Assembly (NCBI GenBank): GCA_029880325.1
Contig: JAOUOP010000065.1
Location: 1 to 42,147, forward strand
DNA from: Myxococcales bacterium
Lineage (GTDB): Bacteria; Myxococcota_A; Polyangia; Polyangiales; JAFGIB01
Direction of reading: 5' to 3'
Length of the DNA: 42,147 nucleotides
Shown: positions 6,706 through 15,580 of the stretch, piece by piece
Position numbering within the stretch: the stretch's first letter is position 1
How the letters are laid out: each line of letters opens with the position of its first letter
Notes under the pieces: model-generated
What the model was told of the DNA's origin: nothing
Seen by the model: only the letters and a program-made list of their open reading frames with translations
Databases searched by the model: none
Translations under genes and position numbers: made by a program

Positions 6706-9700
6706 ATGAAAAAGTACGTCGTGGTATGTGTGCTCGCGGGGGCGTTGTGTGCGTTGGGGCAATCGCTGGCGCTCGCCGACCCGGTGGTCGTGACACCGGC
6801 GGCGGGCACGACCAAGGCCGATGCGCTCGCGCTTGCGGAGTTCTTTGCCGGTGCGGGGATTACCGTGGTCGACGCAGAGTTGGTGGCCGGTCCCAATAGT
6901 GCCGGCTCGTTTACCGGCGATGGCTCGCAGTCGAGCCCTGCTTCTCCTGCCGCGCTTGGCTACAGCAGTGGTCTGGTGCTCAGCAGTGGTTCGGTGCTGG
7001 AGCTTCAGGGCGAGAACGTCTCCGATGAGTGGTCCGAGAGTCCTGAGGGCAGCGGAATCTGCAATACGGAGTGCTCGGAGGCTTTCGGCTGCACGGTGGG
7101 GGACCTGGCTACGGTGAATCTCTTCCAGGCCGGTGCGGGTGCAGCTGCTTGTGACGTGACCTATCTGCGCATTGACTTCAAGGCCGCCAGTTCGCCGATC
7201 AACCTGCAGTACACCTTCGCCTCGGATGAATACAATGAGTATGTCCACACCAAGTTCACCGATCGCATGGGCCTTGTGCTCAATGGTGCCAACTGCGCGT
7301 TGGTGGATGCCTACGATCTGGATGGCAAGGCGCTCGCCGGCGAGACTACCTTTGTCAGCATCAACACCGTCAACGATGCGGACAACTTTCAGCCGGCTGC
7401 CGGAGATATTACGCTGCAGGGAGCGGACGAACTCTGGCATAGCTCCAATCCAGCGCTCTACCTCAACAACACCGCCTTCGACGCCTCCGGCAGCCCCATC
7501 GATCCGGCCTACAAGCTGAACGTCGATGGCCTGACGGTGACCCTGGTGTGCAACTCCGAGGTCAACACGGGCGACGAAGTCAATACGCTGGTGCTGGGCG
7601 TCTCCGACACCGCCGATCAGGACTACAACTCCTACGTCTTTTTGCGACGCGAGGGCCTCTCGACCCAGTGCAGCTCGGCCGCCGACTGCAACGACGGCAA
7701 CGAGTGCACCGACGACAGCTGCAACGACGGCGTTTGTGTGCCGGCGCTCGTGCCAGTGGGTACCGTTTGCACAGGCGGCAGCTGCGACGCCACCGGAGCC
7801 TGTATCGCCGACCCCGACATCGGTGATGAGGACGCGGGCGTGATCGTCGATGCAGGCACCGACGCCGGCACCGACGCCGGAGCGACCGATTCCCTGAGCG
7901 ATGCGGGCACCACCACCGACAACACCATGGACGCCGCGGTTGACGCCACCGATGCCGGGGGCGACGCCGGCGTCCCGGTCGACGTCGGCGCCGGCAGTGG
8001 CGGCAGCGGCGGCAGTGGCGGCGGTGGCGGCGGTGGCGGCAGTGGTGGCGATGGCGACGAACCGCGTCCTGACGTGGTGTCGGCCGAGCGGGGCATCACC
8101 GTCGCCGGAGGAGGCTTCATCGATTGCTCGGCTTCCCGCGGTCGCAGCCGCCCCGGCACATCGCTGCTGCTCCTGCTCGGTGGCCTGTTGCTGCTGCTGT
8201 GGCAGCGCCGCTCGCGCCGCTCGCGCCGCCACGGCACCTTGGCCCGCGTCGGCGTCGGCGTGAGCGTGCTGCTGCTCGTGCTCGCCGGCGGCGCCGGCCG
8301 CGCCAACGCCCAGGTGCAATCGCTGCCGCTCAACCAGCTCGATCCCGGCCTGGCCTCCGACGACTTCTTCAGCGCCCAGTCGCCGCGCACCGAGGGGCAT
8401 CTGCTGCCGGCCGCCCAGCTCAGCCTCGACTACATCAATGCGCCCCTCGTGATCCGCGATGCCAATGGAGACGAGTTGGGAAAAGTCGTGAGCGGTCAGG
8501 CCTATCTGCGCGTCGGGGCATCGCTGGCGTTATTCGATCGCCTGGCCGCATCGCTCGAACTCCCGCTCGCGGTCTACCAGGACGGTGAAACGCCCGATGT
8601 GGGCACTGCCGTCGTGACCTCACCGGACTCGGCGGCCATGGGCGACCTGCGCCTTGGCTTGCGCGCTCGCTTGCACGGCGAGGCCGACGATGGCTTTCAG
8701 GTCGCGCTTGGTGCTCACCTGTGGTTACCCACCTCGCCCGCCGAGGGTTTCACCGGAGACAGCGCCGCCACGCTCAAGCCGCACCTCATCGTCGGCGGTC
8801 GCGGCAGCTCCATGGTGTGGTCGTTGAACGTGGGCCCGAAACTGCGTTTTTCCGATAACCCCCACCAGATCTCCTACGCCGCCGGCGTGGCCTGGGTCGG
8901 CGCGGGCGACGCCCTGCAGATCGGTCCCGAGCTGCACGGTGGCTTCGCGCTCGATGCTCCCGGCAGCGTGCTCATCGGCGGCGAAGGCGTGCAAGGCGTG
9001 GAGATCGACAATAGCGGCGGCGACGCCGACATGGAGGCCCTGCTCGGGGCCAAGTACCGCGTGGGCGCCTGGCGCCTGGGCCTGGCGGGCGGCCCCGGCT
9101 TCACCGACGCCATCGGCAATGCCCGCGCCCGCGTCCTGCTGACCGTGGCCTTCGCGCCCGAGGTGGTGCGGGACAGCGACGGCGATGGCATCCTCGATCC
9201 CGAAGACGCCTGCCCACAAACCCCGGGTGAAGCCAACGCAGACCCGGCCAAGCACGGCTGTCCGGCGCCGCCGCCGGCGCCGCCGGCGCCGCCTCCACCG
9301 CCGGACAACGACCAGGACGGCATCCTCGACGTGGATGACGCATGTCCCGACGAGCCGGGCGAGAAGAACGAGGACCCGGCCAAGCACGGCTGCCCGCCGC
9401 CCAGCGATCGCGACGGCGACGGCTATCTGGACGAAAATGACAGCTGTCCGGACCAGCCCGAGGATTTCGACAAGATCCAGGACGAAGACGGCTGCCCGGA
9501 GGAAGACGCCGACGGCGACACCGTCGTCGACCCCAGCGATGCCTGTCCGCTCACGCCCGGGGTGCCCAACGGGGAGCGCGCCGACTGCAACGGCTGTCCC
9601 AAGCTCGCCTGCGTGCAGGAAAAGTCCATCGTGATCCTCGAGCGCGTCGAATTCGACCTGAACAAGGACACGATTCGAGCCGAGAGCCATGGCGTGCTCA

Positions 9701-10011
9701 ATGACATCGTGCAGATCCTGACGCACGACGAGGCCATCAAGCGCGTGCGCGTCGAAGGCCACACCGACAGCCAGAACAGCGACGCCTACAACATCGACCT
9801 CTCCGGTCGCCGGACCCTGGCGGTCAAGGCGTGGCTGGTCGAAAAGGGTGTGGCTGCCGAAAGGCTGGAGGCCTGGGGCTGCGGTGAGTCGATGCCGGTC
9901 CAGTCCAACAAGACCAAGAAGGGTCGCCAGGCCAACCGGCGTGTGGAGTTCCACATCATCGACCCGGCACCCGAAGAGCCGCGCGAGACCCCGGACTGCA
10001 AGCAGTTCTGA
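6706..10011 (+). CDS. fusion of a choice-of-anchor-L surface protein (MYXO-CTERM-like tail) with an OmpA-family outer-membrane protein
   Basis: This 1101-residue product looks like two secreted proteins in one uninterrupted frame. The first part has a signal peptide (1-24) and a choice-of-anchor L domain (about 25-315, with FASDEYNEY near 171). Then come a Cys-rich segment, Asp-Ala-Gly repeats (about 371-428), a Gly/Ser run, and a MYXO-CTERM-like tail: C474, a hydrophobic segment (486-500) and a basic cluster. A second signal-peptide-like segment follows (VGVGVSVLLLVLAGGAGRANA), with predicted mature start Q536. The second part has a beta-barrel-like region (536-820), thrombospondin type 3 calcium-binding repeats (about 822-972) and an OmpA peptidoglycan-binding domain (975-1085). 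The ATG at 6706 follows AGGAGGA; an upstream in-frame start at 6664 has no such support. An internal TTG just before the second signal peptide could restart translation, but no ribosome site is visible there. Confidence 0.88.
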   Translation: MKKYVVVCVLAGALCALGQSLALADPVVVTPAAGTTKADALALAEFFAGAGITVVDAELVAGPNSAGSFTGDGSQSSPASPAALGYSSGLVLSSGSVLELQGENVSDEWSESPEGSGICNTECSEAFGCTVGDLATVNLFQAGAGAAACDVTYLRIDFKAASSPINLQYTFASDEYNEYVHTKFTDRMGLVLNGANCALVDAYDLDGKALAGETTFVSINTVNDADNFQPAAGDITLQGADELWHSSNPALYLNNTAFDASGSPIDPAYKLNVDGLTVTLVCNSEVNTGDEVNTLVLGVSDTADQDYNSYVFLRREGLSTQCSSAADCNDGNECTDDSCNDGVCVPALVPVGTVCTGGSCDATGACIADPDIGDEDAGVIVDAGTDAGTDAGATDSLSDAGTTTDNTMDAAVDATDAGGDAGVPVDVGAGSGGSGGSGGGGGGGGSGGDGDEPRPDVVSAERGITVAGGGFIDCSASRGRSRPGTSLLLLLGGLLLLLWQRRSRRSRRHGTLARVGVGVSVLLLVLAGGAGRANAQVQSLPLNQLDPGLASDDFFSAQSPRTEGHLLPAAQLSLDYINAPLVIRDANGDELGKVVSGQAYLRVGASLALFDRLAASLELPLAVYQDGETPDVGTAVVTSPDSAAMGDLRLGLRARLHGEADDGFQVALGAHLWLPTSPAEGFTGDSAATLKPHLIVGGRGSSMVWSLNVGPKLRFSDNPHQISYAAGVAWVGAGDALQIGPELHGGFALDAPGSVLIGGEGVQGVEIDNSGGDADMEALLGAKYRVGAWRLGLAGGPGFTDAIGNARARVLLTVAFAPEVVRDSDGDGILDPEDACPQTPGEANADPAKHGCPAPPPAPPAPPPPPDNDQDGILDVDDACPDEPGEKNEDPAKHGCPPPSDRDGDGYLDENDSCPDQPEDFDKIQDEDGCPEEDADGDTVVDPSDACPLTPGVPNGERADCNGCPKLACVQEKSIVILERVEFDLNKDTIRAESHGVLNDIVQILTHDEAIKRVRVEGHTDSQNSDAYNIDLSGRRTLAVKAWLVEKGVAAERLEAWGCGESMPVQSNKTKKGRQANRRVEFHIIDPAPEEPRETPDCKQF

Positions 10012-10023
10012 GTCGATTGAGGG

Positions 10024-10075
10024 CCGGCGCGCGTGCAGGGTTGAGCTGCGCGCGCGCCGGTCGGGCTTCAACCCT
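10024..10075. terminator. two overlapping hairpins between convergent genes
   Basis: CCGGCGCGCG (10024-10033) pairs perfectly with CGCGCGCCGG (10051-10060), and inner GCAG/CTGC extends the stem. An alternative stem, AGGGTTGA (10037-10044) with TCAACCCT (10068-10075), uses part of the first loop, so the two folds exclude each other. The site lies between the stops of convergent genes, and the second stem includes the stop of the minus-strand gene. There is no U-run, so intrinsic termination is uncertain in either direction. Confidence 0.5.
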
Positions 10076-10643
10076 CGCGCCTGTTCAGCAGCGCTTCGAT
10101 CTCCAGGGCCGCCAGACGCAGGGTGCGCGCGCTGCGAAACTTGCGCTCGCTGTCTTCCAGCTCCGCGCACAGGGTCGCGACCCCTTCGCGCGCCCCCTTG
10201 GTCTGCAGTTCCTCCGAGAGTGATTGGCAGATGTATCCCGCGCAGGCGTTGGGACGCTGCGCGGGCTGCAGGGTGCAACCCAGGCGGTCGCGGAAGGCGC
10301 AGCCGGCGCCCGTGTGGGCGGGGCCCTGTAAGGCCTCCCCGCCCATGCCGCCGGTGGCGAGCATGGCGAGCATGTCCTCGGTGAAGAGTCGACCCAGGGG
10401 ATGGCTGCAACAGCGGCCGCCTTCGAAGCCCTGCGGCTGCTTGGCGTCGTGGCGGCTGCAGCGGGTGCAGGCATCGGGAGCGGCCAGGGCGAGGGCGAGG
10501 CGCCGCTTGGTGTCGACCGCCCCAAGGGCGGCTTCGCGCTCGACGGCACCTGCGGAGCGGTCCCGGGAGATCTCGTGCAGTCGCACCCGGAGCTCGTCGA
10601 GCCCGTCCCAGGGCCCGGACGCATCAGCCGTTTCTTTGCTCAT
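10068..10643 (-). CDS. YkgJ-like cysteine-cluster protein
   Basis: This is a 191-residue soluble protein. The Cys pattern is C59-x2-C62 ... C78-C79 ... C115 ... C123 ... C134 ... C139, with GGRCC and a YIC motif. That is the arrangement of the YkgJ family (predicted zinc- or iron-binding Cys-cluster proteins of unknown function). A Leu/Arg-rich helical tail follows the cluster. The ATG at 10643 is chosen because the conserved part starts shortly after it. The frame runs far upstream under the HtrA gene on the same strand, but that extension is Arg/Pro-rich and is a reading-frame shadow. It is transcribed in the same direction as the HtrA-like gene 80 bases upstream and convergent to the surface-protein gene. 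Confidence 0.75.
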   Translation of the reverse strand: MSKETADASGPWDGLDELRVRLHEISRDRSAGAVEREAALGAVDTKRRLALALAAPDACTRCSRHDAKQPQGFEGGRCCSHPLGRLFTEDMLAMLATGGMGGEALQGPAHTGAGCAFRDRLGCTLQPAQRPNACAGYICQSLSEELQTKGAREGVATLCAELEDSERKFRSARTLRLAALEIEALLNRREG

Positions 10644-10723
10644 CTTCGAATATGCCCGTCTTCCAGGCACGCCCTCGAAGCATAGCTCAGATCGACCAAT
10701 TGTGGTCGCGATTACGCTTGCGT

Positions 10724-11875
<1,152 letters not shown>

Positions 11876-11959
11876 GGCCCCGGGTTACAACAAAACCCGC
11901 CCGCTGCCCATCGCGCGGGCTCTCGACGGCAGTCCATCGCGACTGCGCCCGGTTGCGCC

Positions 11960-13075
11960 GTGAGTTCCAAGGCCCTGATCCATCTCGACCGTCTCGACCA
12001 CAACCTCGCGCTGCTCGCCGAGTTGGCCGGCGGGCGGCCGCTGTGGCCTGCCATCAAGGCCAACGCCTACGGTCACGGCGCCGAGCTGGTCGCCCGCCAC
12101 TTGCGCGGCCGCGGCCATGGGACCTTTTGTGTGGCCCACGCCGCCGAGGCCGTCGCGCTGCTCGAAGCCGGCATCGATGCCCGCTTCCTGGTGATGTCGG
12201 CGATGCTGCCCGACGAGGCCACGATGCTGGTCGCCCACGGGCTCGAGCCCGCGGTCTGCACCCGGCCCATGCTCGAGGCGCTCTCGCGCGCCGCCCGGGA
12301 CCTCGGCCGTGAGGCGGCGGTGCATCTCAAGGTCGACACCGGCATGGGTCGCGCCGGCATCGCCCCGGGCGAGGTCGAGGCTTTCCTCGATCTCTCTACA
12401 AAGCTGCCACAGCTGCGCGTGGCGGGCTTGATGAGTCACTTCCCCCGCGCCGACGAAGCTGACAAAGATTACTCGCTCGCCCAGCTACGCCGCTTTCAGG
12501 CGTTGGTGGCCGCGACTGCCGGTCGCGACATCGGCGTCGCCCACATGGCCAATAGCGCCGCGCTTTTCGACTTGCCCGGGGCCAGCTTCGATGCCGCACG
12601 CCCGGGCATCTCGATCTACGGCCTTGCCCCTTCAGCCGAGGTTCAAAACCCGCGCGTGCGCGAGCTAAAGCCGGTGCTGGAGTGGAAGGCGCCCATCACG
12701 CTGATCAAAGGCGTGCCCGCTGGCACCGGTCTGAGCTACGGCCACAGCTACCGCACCACACGCGACTCCATCATCGCCACCGTGCCGGTCGGCTACGGCG
12801 ACGGCCTGCACCGCAATCTCTCCAATCGTATGCAGCTTCTGGTGGGCGGACGACGCTGTGACCAGGTCGGGCGCATCACCATGGATCAACTCCTGGTGGA
12901 TGTTACCGAGCTGGGCGGCGCTGTCGGCCTCGGCGACGAGGTCGTGATCGTCGGGCGCCAGGGCGAGCAGGAGATCGGCGCCGACGAGCTGGCCGCCAGG
13001 CTGGGCACAATTAACTACGAAATCGTGACGGCCATCACCGCCCGCGTGCCGCGCCAGGCCGCGGGCGAATATTGA
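11960..13075 (+). CDS. alanine racemase
   Basis: This is a 371-residue fold-type III PLP enzyme converting L-alanine to D-alanine for peptidoglycan. The PLP lysine is K33 in AIKANAYGHG. The conserved segments ARPGISIYGL, GTGLSYGHSY, VPVGYGDG, GRITMDQ and the C-terminal YEIVTAI are all present, so the gene looks intact. I choose the GTG at 11960 because it places the conserved N-terminal strand (ALIHLDRLDHNL) at the usual distance. The frame extends upstream into antisense HtrA sequence without homology. The gene is divergent from the HtrA-like gene, and a dyad follows its stop. Confidence 0.95.
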   Translation: MSSKALIHLDRLDHNLALLAELAGGRPLWPAIKANAYGHGAELVARHLRGRGHGTFCVAHAAEAVALLEAGIDARFLVMSAMLPDEATMLVAHGLEPAVCTRPMLEALSRAARDLGREAAVHLKVDTGMGRAGIAPGEVEAFLDLSTKLPQLRVAGLMSHFPRADEADKDYSLAQLRRFQALVAATAGRDIGVAHMANSAALFDLPGASFDAARPGISIYGLAPSAEVQNPRVRELKPVLEWKAPITLIKGVPAGTGLSYGHSYRTTRDSIIATVPVGYGDGLHRNLSNRMQLLVGGRRCDQVGRITMDQLLVDVTELGGAVGLGDEVVIVGRQGEQEIGADELAARLGTINYEIVTAITARVPRQAAGEY

Positions 13076-13079
13076 TTTG

Positions 13080-13101
13080 TTTATCCGGATGAACGGATAA
13101 A
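13080..13101. terminator. 8-base-pair dyad after the alanine racemase gene
   Basis: TTTATCCG (13080-13087) and CGGATAAA (13094-13101) form a perfect stem around the loop GATGAA, five bases after the racemase stop. The lower stem is A/T and no T-run follows, so it is a weak terminator candidate. It could equally be a regulator site for the kinase operon downstream. Confidence 0.35.
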
Positions 13102-13138
13102 ATGTCTCCGAAGGGGGAAGCCAGATCCCGGGCGCCGT

Positions 13139-13196
13139 GGCAAAACTTGCCGAAGCCGCTGAGGCAAAAGTTGCTCGCGGGTCGGCAACAGCTGCC
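13139..13196. promoter_or_regulatory. three iterated GGCAAxxxTTGCC-like palindromes
   Basis: Three related 13-base palindromes lie upstream of the kinase operon: GGCAAAACTTGCC (13139-13151), GGCAAAAGTTGCT (13163-13175) and GGCAACAGCTGCC (13184-13196). Their starts are 24 and 21 bases apart, about two helical turns, as expected for dimers binding one DNA face. This looks like an operator for a repressor or activator of the operon starting at 13278. The regulator is unknown. Confidence 0.45.
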
Positions 13197-13277
13197 GCAT
13201 CGCGCCACGGGTGCCTTGAGCCGTGCCCGTCCTGGGCCTAGGTAGTTCCCAGTTCACGTTCGGCCCAGCTCAGCAGC

Positions 13278-14750
13278 GTGGGTCAAGGTCTGGAAGTTAC
13301 CCCATTGCCGCTGCCCACAGCCCGCGAAAGAATCGGCACAGTCCTAGCGCAACGCTATGAGATCGTTGAGTTAATCGCCCGTGGGGGAATGGGCCTCGTC
13401 TATCGCGGCCGCGACCTTCGGGGTCGCTGCGCCGTGGTGATCAAGCTGTTGCCGGCCAGCGACGACGAGCAGGGCGAAAAACGGGCTCGATTCCTGCAAG
13501 AGGCACGCACGGCCGAGAAAATCCACCACCCCAACGCCGTCACATTGCTCGACCACGGCCAGTGTCATGACGAGCCCTATTTGGTCATGGAAGCCCTCGA
13601 TGGACAGACGCTGGAACAAGCCCTGAGCGAACGCGGTACGCTGACGCCAGAGCACACGCTGGCTTGGCTCCTGCCGGTGATGGGTGCGCTCAGTCACATG
13701 CACGACCGGGGGGTGATCCACCGCGACCTCAAGCCCTCCAACATCTTCCTGCACCGAGACGGCAGTGGCGCCACCGTGCCCAAGCTGCTCGATTTCGGGC
13801 TGGCCCGCAGCGAGAGCAGTAGTTCCCTGACGCGTTCGGGCATGGTGGTCGGTACGCCCCATTACATGGCGCCCGAGCAGGCCAGCGACGGTCCGGTCAG
13901 CAGCGCCAGCGACGTGTGGTCGATGGCCGCCGTGATCCACCGCTGCCTTGCGGGCGCGCCACCCTTTTCCAGCGAATCGGTGGCGGCGCTTTTGGCGCGC
14001 GTGGCCGAGGGGCGCGCGCCGCGTTTGCGGCAGCGGGCGCCCGAGGTACCGGCCAAGCTCGCGGCCGTGGTCGATCGCGGGCTTTCCTCGCTGACCGACC
14101 GCTACCGCGACATGCGCCAGCTGGCCCGCGCTTTGGCGCTCAGTGCTGCCGCCGACGGCGTGGCGCTGCCGGCCGACCCGGACCCCATCGGTCTGCCCCA
14201 CTTTCCAGAGTGGCTGTGCGGCGACGGCGATGCGCCGCCCACCGAGTCCGGCCTGCTGCCGGCCGCGGCGGCGCCCGGTCACGCGCTGCCGCTGTCGCTC
14301 GTGGCCGTCCTGGGAGCGCTCCTGACGCTGTGGCTTTTGCCCTGGCAGCCGCTGGCGATCGAAGCGCGTCCGGCCGCGCCGCCCGCCGTGCAGGCCGCAG
14401 CGCCGCCGGCCACGGCCCCGCGAGCGCTTGCGGGGGAGGGCGCTGCGGGGGCGGTCGCCGCGGCGGGCGTCGATGCAGGTGCCGGCGAGCCGGCGCCCCT
14501 TCAGCCAGCATCAGCGCCCGCCCCGGCTGATCCCGACCAGGAGGTCGTCAACGCCCCGTCACCGGCGCCCCGTGTGCGCTCCCGCCGACGGAGACTAACG
14601 CGGAGTCAAATCTTGACGCCGGCACCCGCCGCCGCCACAGTGGCCCCCGTGCTCGCGGGACCCGAACCCGAAGCGCCGCCGGCCGTAGAGCGCCAGGATG
14701 CGGCGCCGGCTGTCGGCACGGGGCTTCCCGCACTTCGGAGGCAGTGGTGA
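13278..14750 (+). CDS. PknB-type Ser/Thr protein kinase with one transmembrane helix
   Basis: This is a 490-residue eukaryotic-type kinase. Kinase domain residues 26-290 carry the Gly-rich loop ARGGMGLVYRG, K56, catalytic HRD (148-150), DFG (172-174) and APEQ, so it should be active. A single transmembrane helix lies at 337-355. It is followed by an Ala/Pro-rich low-complexity periplasmic tail ending near a basic patch (RVRSRRRRLTR), with no PASTA or other sensor domain. The start is a GTG at 13278. It is the first gene of a five-gene operon that also encodes an FHA-domain activator. FHA domains bind phosphothreonine, so the kinase probably phosphorylates that regulator or itself to recruit it (inference). 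Confidence 0.93.
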   Translation: MGQGLEVTPLPLPTARERIGTVLAQRYEIVELIARGGMGLVYRGRDLRGRCAVVIKLLPASDDEQGEKRARFLQEARTAEKIHHPNAVTLLDHGQCHDEPYLVMEALDGQTLEQALSERGTLTPEHTLAWLLPVMGALSHMHDRGVIHRDLKPSNIFLHRDGSGATVPKLLDFGLARSESSSSLTRSGMVVGTPHYMAPEQASDGPVSSASDVWSMAAVIHRCLAGAPPFSSESVAALLARVAEGRAPRLRQRAPEVPAKLAAVVDRGLSSLTDRYRDMRQLARALALSAAADGVALPADPDPIGLPHFPEWLCGDGDAPPTESGLLPAAAAPGHALPLSLVAVLGALLTLWLLPWQPLAIEARPAAPPAVQAAAPPATAPRALAGEGAAGAVAAAGVDAGAGEPAPLQPASAPAPADPDQEVVNAPSPAPRVRSRRRRLTRSQILTPAPAAATVAPVLAGPEPEAPPAVERQDAAPAVGTGLPALRRQW

Positions 14751-15580
14751 GCCGCGGCCAGCTGCACCGTATGTGGGGACTTTGTGTCCTTTTGCTGTGG
14801 CCGTGGGCGAGCGCCGTCCATGCCCAGCAAGTCCAACCGAAGGACGCGGCCGAGGTGATCGCCGACGCCGACGAAAATGCCCGCCGCGCGCGCGAGTTCT
14901 TCGAGGCTGGCGTGGTCGAGGCCGAGGCCGGTCGCTGGCGAGAGGCCCATACCCTCTTCGAAGCCTCGCGCGCGCTCCATCCGCGCGCCAGCACCACGTT
15001 CAACCTCGCGTTAAGCAACTTCCAGCTGGCTCGCCTGCGCGACTCGATCGCTGAAATCGACGCCTTCCGCGCCGCGGCCGACCCACAGCGTCAGCGCGCC
15101 GAGCTGCACGAGCTGGCCGAGCTGCGCACGCGGGCCGAGGCGCTATTGGCGGTGGTGGTGTTGACGGTGACGCCGGAGGCTGCCCGAATCTGGGTCGACG
15201 ACCGGGGCATCGGTCAGACCGGCCCGCGCCGCGAGCTGCGGCTCGATCCGGGCAGTCACGAAATCCGCGTGGTCGCGCCCGATCACCGGCCGCTCTCGCT
15301 CTCGCTCTCGCTCGAGCCCGCCGAGCGTCGTGACCAGCAGTTGGTGCTCGAGCCCGAGGCGCAGGCGAGCGCGCCGGCCCCCGAACCGCGCGCGGATGTC
15401 GCCTTGCAAAGCGCAGGCGCGCGCAGCGACCCGGCCGATATCGAAGATTCGCGTTCGACCTGGCTGTGGATCGGGGTCGGCATTGTGGCCGCCAGCGTCG
15501 GCGCGCTTGCCGCCGGCTACCTGATCGGCGACGACGGCGAGGGGCCCGAGCTCACCTTGCACACGAAGCAGTTGCCATGA
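14747..15580 (+). CDS. secreted TPR/PEGA-like membrane protein
   Basis: This is a product of about 277 residues with an N-terminal signal peptide (cleavage near HA/QQV, about residue 25). A helical region resembling a TPR pair follows (AREFFEAGVVEAEAGRWREA, then STTFNLALSNFQLAR). Then comes a beta-rich PEGA-like segment (AARIWVDDRGIGQTGPRREL ... GSHEIRVVAPDHRP). A C-terminal transmembrane helix (WIGVGIVAASVGALAAGYLI) has a short acidic tail. I choose the GTG at 14747 because GGAGG (14737-14741) lies five bases upstream and its GTGA overlaps the kinase stop. A GTG three bases earlier is possible. TPR-PEGA proteins beside Ser/Thr kinases are common in Myxococcota; the function is unknown. Confidence 0.82.
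   Translation: MSRGQLHRMWGLCVLLLWPWASAVHAQQVQPKDAAEVIADADENARRAREFFEAGVVEAEAGRWREAHTLFEASRALHPRASTTFNLALSNFQLARLRDSIAEIDAFRAAADPQRQRAELHELAELRTRAEALLAVVVLTVTPEAARIWVDDRGIGQTGPRRELRLDPGSHEIRVVAPDHRPLSLSLSLEPAERRDQQLVLEPEAQASAPAPEPRADVALQSAGARSDPADIEDSRSTWLWIGVGIVAASVGALAAGYLIGDDGEGPELTLHTKQLP

Noticed and set aside
6472..8400. 642-codon antisense frame under the surface fusion gene
   Set aside because: The composition is low-complexity Ala/Gly/Arg/His with no signal peptide or family motif, and the plus strand has recognisable domains throughout.
8725..10410. 561-codon minus-strand frame spanning the OmpA domain and the Cys-cluster gene
   Set aside because: It overlaps two well-supported genes and shows only compositional bias.
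13139..13196. sigma-54 promoters upstream of the kinase
   Set aside because: GG and GC are separated by 8 bases in the first two palindromes; sigma-54 needs 10. The third has no TTGC box.
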